A stretch of 64,000 bases of DNA from Lampropedia aestuarii (GCF_004803635.1 NZ_SSWX01000002.1:124001-188000); one strand, 5' to 3'. Numbered from the stretch's first letter, positions 50,182 to 60,443 are shown. Notes: generated from the sequence alone by a model not told the origin. A program made the numbers and translations.

Positions 50182-51351
50182 CTACCACTGGATGCGGGCC
50201 ACACTTTCGGCGCTGCCCTGCGGGTCCTTGTCACTGTTTTTAATCGTGACAAACACCGCACCTGACTGCGCATCCAAGGCCAAGCTATTGGGGTGCGATG
50301 GCAATGCAAAAGTCTTGAGCAACGCGTGTGTGCGGCTGTCGTATACAGTAACCGAAGCCGAATCACGGTTCGTCACATACAAGCGCTGGCGCGGCTCATC
50401 AATCAGCAAGGCCACAGGGCGTTGGCCGGTCGCAATACTGCTTTGCACCTGGCCCGTCGCTGGATCAATCACCGCGACTCGATTGCCATCACCGCGAATG
50501 TGGTAGTCCAACTTGGCGATTTTTTCACGCACGGTATTGGGATTGTCTGAGCCATGGTCAGTTGCCAACACCTGGCCGGTGCTGCGGTCCACTGCCAGAT
50601 TGAGCAATTGGTCGGCGGCAATCTCATGGGTGTGTAGCAGCTCCAGGCTGCTTGTATCCACGGTCAGCAACTGGCCTTGCATATTGCTCACATACACCTT
50701 GCCTGCTTTGGCATCCAGCGCAATGCCTGCGGCACCAAAACCAAAACCGGGAATGACTTTTTCTAATTGCAGCGTGTCGGTATCCATCACATACAAGACG
50801 CCATCGCTGAACCACAGGCCGGGGGCGTATAGGCGGTGATTGGCTTTGTCCAACACCAGCTCACGCAAATTGAATGGATAGCGCTGCACGATTTTGCCTG
50901 TGTGGTCAGGTGCTTCAATCTGCTCGGCCAGTTGGGCTACGCCCACGATGCCATTGCTGGCGGTGTCAATCACCGTGACCGAGGCATGGAACGCATTGCC
51001 CACATACAAGCGGTTGCTCTCATCATCCAGAGTCAGTCCCAAGCCTGGGCGCTCGAGCATGATTTCAGCCTGCACGGCCAAAGTGTTTGGGTCGAGCCTG
51101 TAAATGCGGGGCTTGGGTGCATCGGCCTCTCGGCCACCGGCCGAAGCCACAAACACCGCGTTGTGCTTGGCCGAGTAGGCGATTTCATACAAAGCAGGCG
51201 CCAACGCCTGGCGAGTGACTTGCTCGCCCACCGCCGCGTGTTGAGAAGTCGAAGCGGTATCCATAGCAGTTGGTGGAGTGTGTTGACAAGCGGCCAAAGT
51301 GGCGGCTGCCACCAGGCCCAGGCTGAAACGCAGGAAAGTCTTTTGCATCAT
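50182..51351 (-). CDS. YncE-like beta-propeller lipoprotein
   Basis: This 389-residue protein has a lipoprotein signal (FLRFSLGLVAAATLAAC, Cys near residue 22) and YVTN-type propeller repeats: RIYRLDPNTLAVQAEI, RLYVGNAFHASVTVIDTAS, VYVSNMQGQLLTVDTSS and RLYVTNRDSASVTVYDS. E. coli YncE is an iron-regulated periplasmic protein. Here it is the last gene of the iron-uptake unit, 62 bp after the DUF3325 gene. Its exact role is unknown. Two adjacent Met codons (51351, 51348) could start it. Confidence 0.88.
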   Translation of the reverse strand: MMQKTFLRFSLGLVAAATLAACQHTPPTAMDTASTSQHAAVGEQVTRQALAPALYEIAYSAKHNAVFVASAGGREADAPKPRIYRLDPNTLAVQAEIMLERPGLGLTLDDESNRLYVGNAFHASVTVIDTASNGIVGVAQLAEQIEAPDHTGKIVQRYPFNLRELVLDKANHRLYAPGLWFSDGVLYVMDTDTLQLEKVIPGFGFGAAGIALDAKAGKVYVSNMQGQLLTVDTSSLELLHTHEIAADQLLNLAVDRSTGQVLATDHGSDNPNTVREKIAKLDYHIRGDGNRVAVIDPATGQVQSSIATGQRPVALLIDEPRQRLYVTNRDSASVTVYDSRTHALLKTFALPSHPNSLALDAQSGAVFVTIKNSDKDPQGSAESVARIQW

Positions 51352-51413
51352 AAACCTCTGAAGAAACAATGGATTGAAAAACAATGGATTGAAAAAGGCG
51401 CGTCTTGGAACCC

Positions 51414-51728
51414 TCAGGCCTTCTGGCGCGCACGCTCGTGGTAGCGGTTGATCAACAGCAAAGCAACGACGACCAGGCCGGCCGCCGCACTGGTATGGCC
51501 ACTGAATAAGGCCAGGCCAAACCCCCAGCCTTTAGCCTGCACGGCCACCACCAAACCCAGCACCAACAGCCCCCAGCCGATGGCGCGCAGCAGCCAGTTG
51601 GCACCCTGCGAGAAGCTGCGTGCCCACAGATCGTTTTGGTGGCGCTCCATCGCCAATGCCAGGCAGAAAAAACCGGCCCATGCGCTCAGCCCCATCAGCG
51701 CATGGGCCCAAGATGCCAGAGTGTTCAT
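51414..51728 (-). CDS. DUF3325-type small membrane protein
   Basis: This 104-residue inner-membrane protein has three predicted helices (about 8-24, 45-65, 73-92). The sequence MNTLASWAHALMGLSAWAGFFCLALAMERHQ and position directly after a PepSY protein match the DUF3325 family, which accompanies siderophore receptors in Burkholderiales. The start overlaps the upstream stop by 4 bp. The function is unknown. Confidence 0.85.
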   Translation of the reverse strand: MNTLASWAHALMGLSAWAGFFCLALAMERHQNDLWARSFSQGANWLLRAIGWGLLVLGLVVAVQAKGWGFGLALFSGHTSAAAGLVVVALLLINRYHERARQKA

Positions 51729-53533
51729 ACAGAGACCTCTTGTTGCTGGGCGACTGCATTAGCATCGGCCTTGGTGTGCGGTTGTGCCCTTGCCTTGGCT
51801 TTTGGTTTGAGCCTGGGCTGGTGCTTGAGCGTGCGATAAGCCAGCCAAGCATGGGCTGCAGCAAAAACCCACAGGCTCAAATCAAAGCCAGCAAATACCC
51901 AATCGCCCAGCCACACGCTGCGCAGCAGGCCCCGTTCGGTGAAAAACGTGTTGACCACAGGCAAAGCCGCCAATAGCACGGCAGCAACCAGCAGCAACTC
52001 GACCCAGGCGCGTTTGGCCGGTCGCAGCAAGGCCCAAGCCAGCGCACCTAACCAGACGATGAAAAAGCCATTGATTTCAGCAGCGGCGCGATTGGCAAGA
52101 TCCAAAGGCAAAAGGCGGTTGAGCCAGAAATATGCCGCAATGGCGACCGACAAGCCCGCAATCGTGGCGATGTTGAGCCGCTCGACCAGACGAAAACCAA
52201 AGTGCGGCTGCGCGGGGTCGGGCAGCCGTGCTCGGCGCTTGACGGTCCACAGCACCAAGCCCGTGCCCACCATGGCCGTGCCTGCCAAACTGACGATGAA
52301 GTACAGCCAACGCGTGACACTATCCGCGAAGCGCCCCAGATGCAGGCCATAAAGCACGCCACGCGTTTCTGCCGCAATGCCGCCACCGTCTTGACGCGCC
52401 AGCAACTTGCCATTCGTTCCATCAAACACCAAGGCGCGCTGGGTGGTGCTGAGCTTGCCTTGCTCGCCCTGCGTGATCACTACCTGGGCCTTGGCGTCAC
52501 CCGGATGCTGCACGCTCACCGAGCCGATATGGGGCGACTGCCACATCTGCTGGGCCTGCAAGACCATCTCAGCCACCGACGCCAGAGGTGCAACCTCGCC
52601 ACTTGGGCGGCTATTCACAGCCTGGCCACCGCGCATGTGCGCCTGGAATTGCTGGCGCTCTGGCGCCGTCGGAAAGGCCACATCGACCGACCACGGCAAA
52701 TACAGCAACATCAAAGTCACCAGGCCACTCCAGGTGATCATGAAGTGAAACGGCAAACCCAGCACCGACAAAGCGTTGTGTGCATCAAGCCAGCTGCGCT
52801 GTCCTTTGCCCCAGCGGAAGGTGAAAAAGTCGGCGAAGATCTTCTTGTGCGTGATCACGCCGCTGATGATGGCCACCAGCATGAACATCGCGCACACGCC
52901 CACAATCCAGCGCGCCCACATCGCGGGCATGTAGTGCAGATTGAAGTGGAAGATATAGAAAAAATCTCCGCCCCGCGTTGCGCGGGCCTGCACTGGCTCA
53001 CCGGTTGACGGGTCGTAACTGGCATTGACCACGCCGCGCATGCCAGGCAATCGCCGGCGTGGCTCGGCAGATGGCGAGGCTGCTGCTTGCGCCGCCAGGC
53101 TTTCGCTGCGATAGCTGACGGCAACCAAGGGGTTGCGTGCGCTGGGCGGTGTGATGCTCAGCTGCGACACATCTGGCGCCAAGCCCAACGTTTTGTCGAC
53201 ATAGCGCTGCACCACTGCAGCCGTATCCTGCGCCTGTGGTGCGTGCACGGCTGGCAACTCTGGCCGCATGTACAGCGAAGTCTCGTCGCGAAAAAAAGCC
53301 AGTGTGCCGGTCAAAAACACCGCATACAAAATCCAGCCGGCCAGCAAGCCAGTCCAAATATGCAAGTCAGACATGGTTTGCCGCAAACCAGGGGCCTTGG
53401 CATGTTTGGCCCCAGCGCTTTTAGCCACTAGCGGAGCTTGAAGGATTTGAGGAACTTGAGGTTCCTGAGGCACAGGCGGACTCTCAGCCATTGCAGCAGT
53501 CACCGGCGAAGAAGCACTATGGGGCGCAGACAT
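51725..53533 (-). CDS. PepSY-associated transmembrane protein (iron-regulated, PiuB-like)
   Basis: This 602-residue inner-membrane protein begins with about 55 soluble Pro/Ala-rich residues. Then LRQTMSDLHIWTGLLAGWILYAVFLTGTLAFFRDE, the hallmark of the family, starts the first helix. At least four more helices and two periplasmic PepSY regions follow. Such proteins are thought to reduce or handle ferric siderophores in the periplasm. The start at 53533 was chosen over an upstream frame. It overlaps the DUF3325 gene by 4 bp and follows the DUF3649 gene after 141 bp. Confidence 0.9.
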   Translation of the reverse strand: MSAPHSASSPVTAAMAESPPVPQEPQVPQILQAPLVAKSAGAKHAKAPGLRQTMSDLHIWTGLLAGWILYAVFLTGTLAFFRDETSLYMRPELPAVHAPQAQDTAAVVQRYVDKTLGLAPDVSQLSITPPSARNPLVAVSYRSESLAAQAAASPSAEPRRRLPGMRGVVNASYDPSTGEPVQARATRGGDFFYIFHFNLHYMPAMWARWIVGVCAMFMLVAIISGVITHKKIFADFFTFRWGKGQRSWLDAHNALSVLGLPFHFMITWSGLVTLMLLYLPWSVDVAFPTAPERQQFQAHMRGGQAVNSRPSGEVAPLASVAEMVLQAQQMWQSPHIGSVSVQHPGDAKAQVVITQGEQGKLSTTQRALVFDGTNGKLLARQDGGGIAAETRGVLYGLHLGRFADSVTRWLYFIVSLAGTAMVGTGLVLWTVKRRARLPDPAQPHFGFRLVERLNIATIAGLSVAIAAYFWLNRLLPLDLANRAAAEINGFFIVWLGALAWALLRPAKRAWVELLLVAAVLLAALPVVNTFFTERGLLRSVWLGDWVFAGFDLSLWVFAAAHAWLAYRTLKHQPRLKPKAKARAQPHTKADANAVAQQQEVSV

Positions 53534-53674
53534 TGCAAACCATACAAAGAGAATGAACAACAAGGACCATGCACAGCGCCATCACAGCGCGCTGCCACTG
53601 CCGCCAACAAGCAATCCAAACCTGGTACAGCACACTGGCAGTCCAGGCCTGAAACAATGCGCAGCGCATCTGCA

Positions 53675-53980
53675 CTAGCGCGCCACCCATGCGAACGGCA
53701 GCAGCACAGCAGCAGCCACGCACAGGCCTAGCCATGCCCGCATGGCACTGCGCACAGCAAACACCCAAATAATGGCTGCGGCGTAAACCAAAAAGCTCGC
53801 AAGCAAACCGGCCAAAGCCGCTTCAGGGCGTGAGGTGGGCAAAGCCAAGGCGGCAAGCGTCGTCAGCACCGCCAGCCCATAGCCGCCCAACACCGCCGCG
53901 ACTACGCGCGACAACAATGGGCCGTAGCGGCTCAGCCATGCGCGGCCCGCATGCAGTGGCGGCCAAGCCTCCCCTGTCAT
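53675..53980 (-). CDS. DUF3649-type small membrane protein
   Basis: This 101-residue protein has three hydrophobic segments. The sequence YGPLLSRVVAAVLGGYGLAVLTTLAALALP is typical of DUF3649. Its ATG overlaps the receptor stop (ATGA) at 53980, so the two are coupled. The family always sits beside TonB siderophore receptors and PepSY proteins; the function is unknown. Confidence 0.87.
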   Translation of the reverse strand: MTGEAWPPLHAGRAWLSRYGPLLSRVVAAVLGGYGLAVLTTLAALALPTSRPEAALAGLLASFLVYAAAIIWVFAVRSAMRAWLGLCVAAAVLLPFAWVAR

Positions 53981-56640
53981 CACCACTGGTAGCGCAGCGC
54001 CAATTGGGCATTGCGCGGTGGGCCGTATTTGGCGCGGAATGGCACGTAGTTGTCGTAGTACTGCTTGTCAAACAGGTTGTTGATATTGAGCGTGGCCTGC
54101 CAGTAGCTGTTGAAGCGGTAACCCAAATGCACGCCAACCGTGGTGTAGCTGCCGTGCGGCGGGGTGTCCAACGCACCTACGCCTGGCAAGGACAGGCCTG
54201 CGCTACCAGCGCCCACAGTCCACATCTCGCGTTTGTCATGCCAGTGCACGGTGCTGGCTGCACTCAGGCCGCTGAGTGCGCCGCTGAATTGGTAACTGGT
54301 GCCGAGCTTGAACATTTGGCGCGGGATGTGCGTGTTGATCGCCTCGCCTGCGCCATTCGTGGTTCTGGTATTGCTGTAAGCGGCAAACACCTGCCAGTTG
54401 CGCGACAGGAACCCTGTGGTTTCCAACTCAACGCCGCGCGAGCGATTGCCTTTGCCTGTGGACTTGTAGGCCTGGCCACCATCGGGCAAGGAATTGAGTG
54501 GCACGCTGTCATCGAGCACGGCCAAATTGTCTTGTTTGGCCTCAAACACCGCCACGTTGAAGTTCAGGCGCTTGTCCAGTAGCTCGGCTTTCAGACCAAG
54601 CTCGATGTTTTTACCAGTAATGGGGTCAAGGAAGTTGTTGTTTTTGTCGCGGTAGTTTTGCGGCTTGAAGATTTCGCTGTAACTGGCGTAAGCGGTGTAA
54701 TCCGGGTTAATCGCATAAGTCACACCCACAAATGGGATGAGCTGGCTCGAATAGTCCAAGCGGCCATTGGTCGATGCCAGCACACCGCTGGTGTTGTAGT
54801 TCTCGCGGTAGGTTTTGTAGTTCGACAAGCGCCCGCCGACGATCACGTGCAGCGGATCAGCCACATGAAAACGTGCACTGCCAAAGTAACCAAACTGCTG
54901 CGTCACCGTGCGGGTTTTGGCACCGGTCCACACCACCTTGGGCGCGGGCATTGAGCCGTCCCAGTTGTAGATATTGGGCACGTTGTAGTCTTGTGGTGAA
55001 TCAAAGTCCAGTGTGTGTGCGGTATCGGCGCTGCGCGTGCCACTGATGCCAACCGACAGCTGGTGGGTGCGACCAAACAGGCTGAATGGGCCATTCGCAT
55101 TGACCTCGGCATTGTCCTGGTAGCGGTAGCCGTTGGCGGCCATGTTCGGGCGCACGCTCCAGCCCGATCCGTCTGGGTTGATCACAGTCACCAGCCTGGG
55201 AATGGTTGAGCCATTGCCCGAGAGCAGCGCATCGCCACTGTTCTTGTTGTGGCTGTACGCCAGTTTGGTTTTCCAGCCATTGTCAAACGCATGGTCCAGA
55301 TAGACAAAGCTGTTGTTGTAGCGCTTATTCCAGTAGGTCCAGGTCGGCGCAACCGTGATCGAGCGCGGCAAATCAATGCGCGCGCCAGTGCTGTCATACA
55401 GCGGAATACCGGTGTTGGATTCGCCATCCATGTTCGTGGCCTGGTAGTCGTGGCCAAAGGTCAGCAATGTACGCGGCGCCAGATCGACCTCGAAAGTACC
55501 AGACAGCAGCGAGTCATCTTCGCTTCTGAAATTGACGAACGAGTCGGTCTGGCGGTGCGCCGCAATGATGCGGCCCCGCACACGGCCATCTTCAGTCAAG
55601 GGACCGCCAAAGTCTCCCGTCACACGGCGGTGGCTCCAGGTACCCACAGCCACCGAAGCGCTGGCCGCAAAGGTTTTGCCAGGGCGCTTGCGCATCATAT
55701 TGACTACCGCCGACGGATCACCTGCCCCGGTGACCAAACCGGTCGCACCACGCACAACCTCAACGCGATCGTACAGCGAGGAATCCAAAATACTGGCATT
55801 GAATGGGCCCCGGCCGGTGGCGCGGTAGCTGCCCTGCAAACCATCGACTTGCATATTCGTGATGTCAAAGCCGCGCGAGGTGAATTGGTAGCCGCCGCCT
55901 GGCGCGGCCGTGCTTGCGGTCACGCCGGTGGTGTGCAGCAGCACATCATCCACGGTTTGCAGGCCCAGCTCATCGATTTGCTGGTGCGTGATCACGCTGA
56001 CCGACTGCGGTGTTTCCTGCAAGCGCAAGCCCATACGGGTGGCTGTGTCGGTTTGCCCAACAGGTGCGTACATGCCGGTATATTCGCTGGAGGCATCGGT
56101 GGGCGAGATCTCTGCGCTGACCACTACTTCCTGCAGTGCATCGCCTTTGGCACCGACTGTTGCTGCAGCGCCTTGCACCGCCGCCTCGAGTGGCTCACGC
56201 ACGCTAAATACACCCTCACCTTGGCCCACGGCTTCAAGACCGCTGCCTTGCAGCGCTTGTTTCAACGCGGCGGCAGGCGACAGCAGACCTTGCACGCCGG
56301 GGCTGCTGAGGCCTTGCAGCGAAGCCGCATCGTACTGAATGATCAAGCCAGCATGGCTACCCAAACGCTCAAGGACTTGCTGCAAGGAACCTGCTGCAAT
56401 CGCGTATTGCTGCGTTTGCGCCACTTCCTGGGCTTGGGCCATGACCGCATCATGGTGCACAACCGCCATGCCCACACCAGCCATCAGCAGTGCCTGCGTC
56501 AAAGCCTTGGCGATGCTGTGGCGATGAAACACCGGCACTGCAGCGGCGCTCTTCTGAGCTGCTGCAAAGCAAGAATTGGGGGTAGTGGCGCGCGCTGCAG
56601 TGGTGCTTGTGGCCGCAGTGCAAAGAGGTGTCGATTGCAT
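53980..56640 (-). CDS. TonB-dependent siderophore receptor with signalling domain
   Basis: This 886-residue outer-membrane receptor has a long N-terminal export region (hydrophobic core about 43-66). A secretin/TonB short N-terminal signalling domain follows (about 75-150, YAIAAGSLQQVLERLGSHAGLIIQYD), then a TonB box-like DALQEVVVSA. The plug is at about 190-310 (ETPQSVSVITHQQIDELG ... VEVVRGATGLVTGAGDPSAVVNMMRKRP). A 22-strand barrel ends in aromatic RYQW. The signalling domain matches the adjacent FecR/FecI pair. The siderophore is unknown; the order resembles FpvA/FoxA-type receptors. Confidence 0.95.
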   Translation of the reverse strand: MQSTPLCTAATSTTAARATTPNSCFAAAQKSAAAVPVFHRHSIAKALTQALLMAGVGMAVVHHDAVMAQAQEVAQTQQYAIAAGSLQQVLERLGSHAGLIIQYDAASLQGLSSPGVQGLLSPAAALKQALQGSGLEAVGQGEGVFSVREPLEAAVQGAAATVGAKGDALQEVVVSAEISPTDASSEYTGMYAPVGQTDTATRMGLRLQETPQSVSVITHQQIDELGLQTVDDVLLHTTGVTASTAAPGGGYQFTSRGFDITNMQVDGLQGSYRATGRGPFNASILDSSLYDRVEVVRGATGLVTGAGDPSAVVNMMRKRPGKTFAASASVAVGTWSHRRVTGDFGGPLTEDGRVRGRIIAAHRQTDSFVNFRSEDDSLLSGTFEVDLAPRTLLTFGHDYQATNMDGESNTGIPLYDSTGARIDLPRSITVAPTWTYWNKRYNNSFVYLDHAFDNGWKTKLAYSHNKNSGDALLSGNGSTIPRLVTVINPDGSGWSVRPNMAANGYRYQDNAEVNANGPFSLFGRTHQLSVGISGTRSADTAHTLDFDSPQDYNVPNIYNWDGSMPAPKVVWTGAKTRTVTQQFGYFGSARFHVADPLHVIVGGRLSNYKTYRENYNTSGVLASTNGRLDYSSQLIPFVGVTYAINPDYTAYASYSEIFKPQNYRDKNNNFLDPITGKNIELGLKAELLDKRLNFNVAVFEAKQDNLAVLDDSVPLNSLPDGGQAYKSTGKGNRSRGVELETTGFLSRNWQVFAAYSNTRTTNGAGEAINTHIPRQMFKLGTSYQFSGALSGLSAASTVHWHDKREMWTVGAGSAGLSLPGVGALDTPPHGSYTTVGVHLGYRFNSYWQATLNINNLFDKQYYDNYVPFRAKYGPPRNAQLALRYQW

Positions 56641-56880
56641 ACAAATACCAGAGAAATGACCAAGTCAATGCCAATGCAGGAGGCACGCGCAGTTGGCTGC
56701 GGCACCATCCAGACACGCTCCTCCATAAGAACATGCACAGGGCTGCTCAGCACCTCATGACACGGACGATGGGGTGCATATGCAGACGCCTAATCACTGG
56801 CTTCTACTTCTCATGCCAATCGAGATCCCAAAAAGCCTCAGCCAAATGCACTTTTTTGAAAATATTTTTCATCCAAGGCC

Positions 56881-56902
56881 AAGAACGTGTTCACCATCTC
56901 CC
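56881..56902. repeat. Hybrid copy of the dispersed repeats
   Basis: AAGAACGTGTTCACCATCTC joins the AGAACGTGTT end of the 15286 element to the TGTTCACCATCTC arm of the fbp terminator repeat. It lies in the 289-bp gap between fecR and the receptor gene. The rest of that gap holds no gene. Confidence 0.45.
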
Positions 56903-56929
56903 CCTCCGCAGGGATTTTGCAGAGCGCCC

Positions 56930-58036
56930 CTAACTGGCTGAGCTTCGAGCAGTCACCGTGACCCACCATTCAGTGCGTTTGTGCACGGCGATTGGCAAAT
57001 TCATCGCCAGGGCCTGCAGCAACTTGTTCGTATCAGCCACAGGAAAAATGCCTGATACCCGCAGATGGGCTGCGCTGTCATCACAGACCAAACGGCCACG
57101 CCGGTAACGGGCCAGTTGCGCAATGAATTGAGGCAGTGGCATATCACGGGCGATGATGCTGCCCTGCGTCCATGCGGCGTCGGATTCGCTGTAAGGGGTC
57201 AAGGCCTCCAGCGCAGTCTGCGTCAAGCGCAGCTGGTAACCGGCTTGCACTATTTGGGTATTTATGCCTGTGCGGTCTAGGGCTTGCACTGCCCCGCTCA
57301 GAACACCCAAGTGCGTGCGGCCATCGTCTTGCCGAACCGTAAAACGCGTGCCCAAAGCCTGCATGCGGCCTTGCTGCGTCTGCACCCATAAGGGCCGCTC
57401 GTCTGGCTTGGCCCAGCCAGCCTGGCGCTCGTGGGCGGTAGTGATGTGGATTTCGCCCTGCTCCAGCACAAGCAGCCGCTGCGTGGCACTGAAGCGCACA
57501 TTCAAAGCGGTGGCGGTATTCAACACCACCACCGAGCCATCGGCCAGTTCGATGTGCCGCTGCTCACCCGTTGCCGTGCTGTAATCGGCCACCCACAGCT
57601 GCCACTGGCCACTGCGTTGCAGCACTTGCCATGAGGCCGTACCTGTAAAAACCAGTGCACCGAACAACTTCAAGGCCTGGCGGCGTTTGCGCACGCCAGC
57701 CTCAGACTGCAGTGCTCCGTCCTTGTGGGCCTGGGCTTTGAGCGCCTGGCATAGCAAAGCTGCTTGCGCCGATGCCATGCCACGCGAATCACCGCTGCGC
57801 AAACGGGCTTGAAAACGTTGCAAATGCGCCCATGCAGCCGCGTGTTCGGGGTGCGCGTCGTGCCACTGCCTAAAGTCATGCCACGCAGCACTGGCGGGCG
57901 GCTCATCGTCGAGTACGACCATCCAATGGGTTGCCTGCTGCGATACTTCGCGCGCGAAAGCGTACGCTGGTGGCGCAAACAAGGACTCCGTTGTGTTGGC
58001 TGCGGCCATCGCGCCACCATGGACTACGCCGCTCAT
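56930..58036 (-). CDS. FecR-family anti-sigma regulator
   Basis: This 368-residue inner-membrane sigma regulator has an N-terminal cytoplasmic domain with WHDFRQWHDAHPEHAAAWAHLQRF, the DUF4880 part of FecR. A single hydrophobic segment lies near 125-145 and a periplasmic FecR domain follows (RHIELADGSVVVLNTATALNVRFS, then WVQTQQGRMQALGTRFTVRQ). It passes the receptor signal to the sigma factor. The start at 58036 overlaps the sigma-factor stop by 4 bp; a Met at 58048 is also possible. Confidence 0.92.
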   Translation of the reverse strand: MSGVVHGGAMAAANTTESLFAPPAYAFAREVSQQATHWMVVLDDEPPASAAWHDFRQWHDAHPEHAAAWAHLQRFQARLRSGDSRGMASAQAALLCQALKAQAHKDGALQSEAGVRKRRQALKLFGALVFTGTASWQVLQRSGQWQLWVADYSTATGEQRHIELADGSVVVLNTATALNVRFSATQRLLVLEQGEIHITTAHERQAGWAKPDERPLWVQTQQGRMQALGTRFTVRQDDGRTHLGVLSGAVQALDRTGINTQIVQAGYQLRLTQTALEALTPYSESDAAWTQGSIIARDMPLPQFIAQLARYRRGRLVCDDSAAHLRVSGIFPVADTNKLLQALAMNLPIAVHKRTEWWVTVTARSSAS

Positions 58037-58533
58037 GCTTCTGTCCATTCAAAACAACAGGCGTGCAAACCTTGGGCGATATAGCGCTGCACGGTGGCGC
58101 GTGAGAGATTGAGTTCAGCAGCAATCTCTGCCTGGCGCATGCCATCGAGTTGCGCCAGCAAGAAAGCCTGTCTGACCAGGCTTGGCAAACCACTCAAGCG
58201 GCGGTCTACCTCTACCAAATCCTCGAGCACCAGCGCCTGCTCTTCCGGGCTGAGCGCATAGTCCTGCGGCAATTGCATCAGCAACTCGTAATAAGTTGCC
58301 TCCAAGGCCCCACGTCGCAAAAAATTCACCACGATGCCTTTGGCAATTGTGGTGAGCATAGCGCGCGGCTCACGCACCGCTGTCACATCCTGGCGGGTAA
58401 ACAAGCGCTCAAAGGTGTCATGTGCCAGGTCCTCGGCATCGTTGCGGTTGTACAAACGCCGCAGCAACCATGCCTGCAGCCAGGCATGGTGGTCTCGGTA
58501 AATCGATTCGACACGGGGGTGAAGTAGCTCCAT
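58033..58533 (-). CDS. FecI-type ECF sigma factor
   Basis: This 166-residue extracytoplasmic-function sigma factor of the iron-starvation group has region 2 at about 10-75 (RRLYNRNDAEDLAHDTFERLF) and region 4 at about 105-155 (LPSLVRQAFLLAQLDGMRQAEIAAELNLSRATVQRYI). With FecR and the receptor's signalling domain it forms a cell-surface signalling system. The start at 58533 (MELLHP) or 58542 is undecided. A Fur-box-like palindrome lies 59 bp upstream. Confidence 0.94.
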   Translation of the reverse strand: MELLHPRVESIYRDHHAWLQAWLLRRLYNRNDAEDLAHDTFERLFTRQDVTAVREPRAMLTTIAKGIVVNFLRRGALEATYYELLMQLPQDYALSPEEQALVLEDLVEVDRRLSGLPSLVRQAFLLAQLDGMRQAEIAAELNLSRATVQRYIAQGLHACCFEWTEA

Positions 58534-58591
58534 GCTGCACATAGTCGACCAGTTACAATGCGCCAGCCATAGCCTCGCATCTGCAAATCAA

Positions 58592-58610
58592 AATAATTCT
58601 CAGTATTATT
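58592..58610 (-). promoter_or_regulatory. Fur-box-like palindrome upstream of the sigma factor
   Basis: The 19-bp AATAAT-N7-ATTATT element (TGAGAATTATT on the minus strand) has the length and AT-rich symmetry of a Fur box. It lies in the promoter region of an iron-uptake sigma factor. Confidence 0.65.
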
Positions 58611-58811
58611 ATAAACATGACAATTAATCAAACATTCATCCACACGAACAAAAGAGCTTGATTGGCGCAGTCATCCGTCTTGCGCAAGCACAAAAAAACG
58701 CGCCGTCGCGCCCCATCGGCCGAGCCAATCACACGCAATGCGCATCAATGCACATGAATCAGGGTGAGCGCCTTACAATAGCGGCTTTGTTTTCTGCCTC
58801 CACTTGTCACC

Positions 58812-60416
58812 ATGTCACTTACCGCGCTGATTTCCGTATCCGATAAAACCGGCATTGTCGAATTTGCCCAATCCCTCAGCCAACTGGGCGTTCGCCTGCT
58901 GTCTACCGGCGGAACTGCCAAGCTGCTGGCGGAAAAAGGGCTTGCTGTGACCGAGGTCGCGGAAGTCACTGAATTTCCAGAAATGCTCGATGGCCGTGTC
59001 AAAACACTGCACCCGAAAATCCACGGCGGCCTGCTGGCACGCCGTGACGTGCCTGCCCATATGGCGGCACTGAAAGAGCATGGCATTGACACCATTGACC
59101 TGCTGGTGGTGAATCTGTACCCATTTGAAGCCACTGTGGCCAAACCTGGCGTGACCTTGGCTGATGCGATTGAAAACATCGACATCGGCGGCCCAGCGAT
59201 GGTGCGCAGTGCCGCCAAAAACTGGAAAGACGTGGCCGTGTTGACTGACGCCAGCCAATACCCACAAGTGCTGGAGCAATTGAAAGCCGGCCAACTGAGC
59301 GACGCCTTGCGCTTCCAACTGTCCGTGGCAGCCTTCAACCGCATTGCCCAGTACGACGCTGCGATCAGCAACTTTCTGTCTTCAGTGCAATTGGATGACG
59401 CGCAAGCCGGCAGCGAAACCTACACACCTGCACGTGGCGAGTTCCCAGGCCAACTCAACAGCAGCTTCATCAAGCTGCAAGACTTGCGCTACGGCGAGAA
59501 CCCGCACCAAAACGCCGCGTTCTACCGCGACCTGTACCCAGCGCCAGGCTCTTTGGTGACGGCCGAGCAGCTGCAAGGCAAAGAACTGTCCTACAACAAC
59601 ATCGCTGATGCCGATGCCGCTTGGGAATGCGTCAAAAGCTTTAGCGCGCCTGCCTGTGTGATCATCAAGCACGCCAACCCTTGCGGTGTGGCAGTGGGTG
59701 CCAATCCATTCGAGGCCTACTCGAAAGCCTTCCAAACTGATCCGACCAGCGCGTTTGGCGGCATCATCGCCTTCAACCGCCCAGTCGATGCAGCAGCCGC
59801 TGAGGCCGTGTCCAAACAATTCGTCGAAGTGCTGATGGCACCGGACTTCAGCCCAGAGGCCTTGGCGATTTTCAAAGCCAAGGCCAATGTGCGCGTGTTG
59901 AAAATCGCCCTGCCCCAAGGCGGCGCAACGCCTTGGGACAATGGCCGCAATGCACAGGAAGTCAAGCGCATTGGCTCAGGCATTCTGGTTCAAAGCTCGG
60001 ACAACCACGTGCTGGCCGCAGCCGACCTGAAAGTGGTCACCACCAAGCAGCCAACGCCTGAACAAATCGAAGACCTGCTGTTTGCGTGGAAAGTCGCCAA
60101 ATTCGTCAAGAGCAATGCGATAGTGTTCTGCAAAGACGGCATGACCATGGGCGTAGGCGCAGGCCAGATGAGCCGCCTGGATTCAGCCCGCATTGCCAGC
60201 ATCAAAGCGGAGCACGCCAAACTGAGCTTGCAAGGCACCGCTGTCGCCAGTGACGCATTCTTCCCCTTCCGCGACGGCTTGGATGTGGTGATCGACCATG
60301 GCGCCAGCTGCGTGATCCAGCCCGGCGGCTCGATGCGCGACCAAGAAGTCATTGATGCGGCCAACGAGCGTGGCGTGGTGATGGTGTTCTCCGGCGTGCG
60401 CCATTTCCTGCATTGA
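58812..60416 (+). CDS. purH: Bifunctional AICAR formyltransferase / IMP cyclohydrolase
   Basis: PurH carries out the last two steps of IMP synthesis. The 534-residue protein has an N-terminal MGS-like cyclohydrolase domain ([20 protein letters not shown] ... [11 protein letters not shown] ... [19 protein letters not shown]) and a C-terminal transformylase. The catalytic Lys-His pair is in [13 protein letters not shown] near residue 286. A strong terminator follows. Length and motifs are normal. Confidence 0.98.
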   Translation: MSLTALISVSDKTGIVEFAQSLSQLGVRLLSTGGTAKLLAEKGLAVTEVAEVTEFPEMLDGRVKTLHPKIHGGLLARRDVPAHMAALKEHGIDTIDLLVVNLYPFEATVAKPGVTLADAIENIDIGGPAMVRSAAKNWKDVAVLTDASQYPQVLEQLKAGQLSDALRFQLSVAAFNRIAQYDAAISNFLSSVQLDDAQAGSETYTPARGEFPGQLNSSFIKLQDLRYGENPHQNAAFYRDLYPAPGSLVTAEQLQGKELSYNNIADADAAWECVKSFSAPACVIIKHANPCGVAVGANPFEAYSKAFQTDPTSAFGGIIAFNRPVDAAAAEAVSKQFVEVLMAPDFSPEALAIFKAKANVRVLKIALPQGGATPWDNGRNAQEVKRIGSGILVQSSDNHVLAAADLKVVTTKQPTPEQIEDLLFAWKVAKFVKSNAIVFCKDGMTMGVGAGQMSRLDSARIASIKAEHAKLSLQGTAVASDAFFPFRDGLDVVIDHGASCVIQPGGSMRDQEVIDAANERGVVMVFSGVRHFLH

Positions 60417-60443
60417 TCCCTTGCATCGCGATGGATTGTGCCA

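Noticed and set aside
53517-53690. Possible 57-residue hydrophobic protein between the DUF3649 and PepSY genes
   Set aside because: It overlaps both neighbours, is Cys-rich and has no ribosome site; one hydrophobic stretch is not enough.
55249-56760. 503-codon open frame antisense to the TonB receptor
   Set aside because: The receptor's plug and signalling domain are clear on the minus strand.
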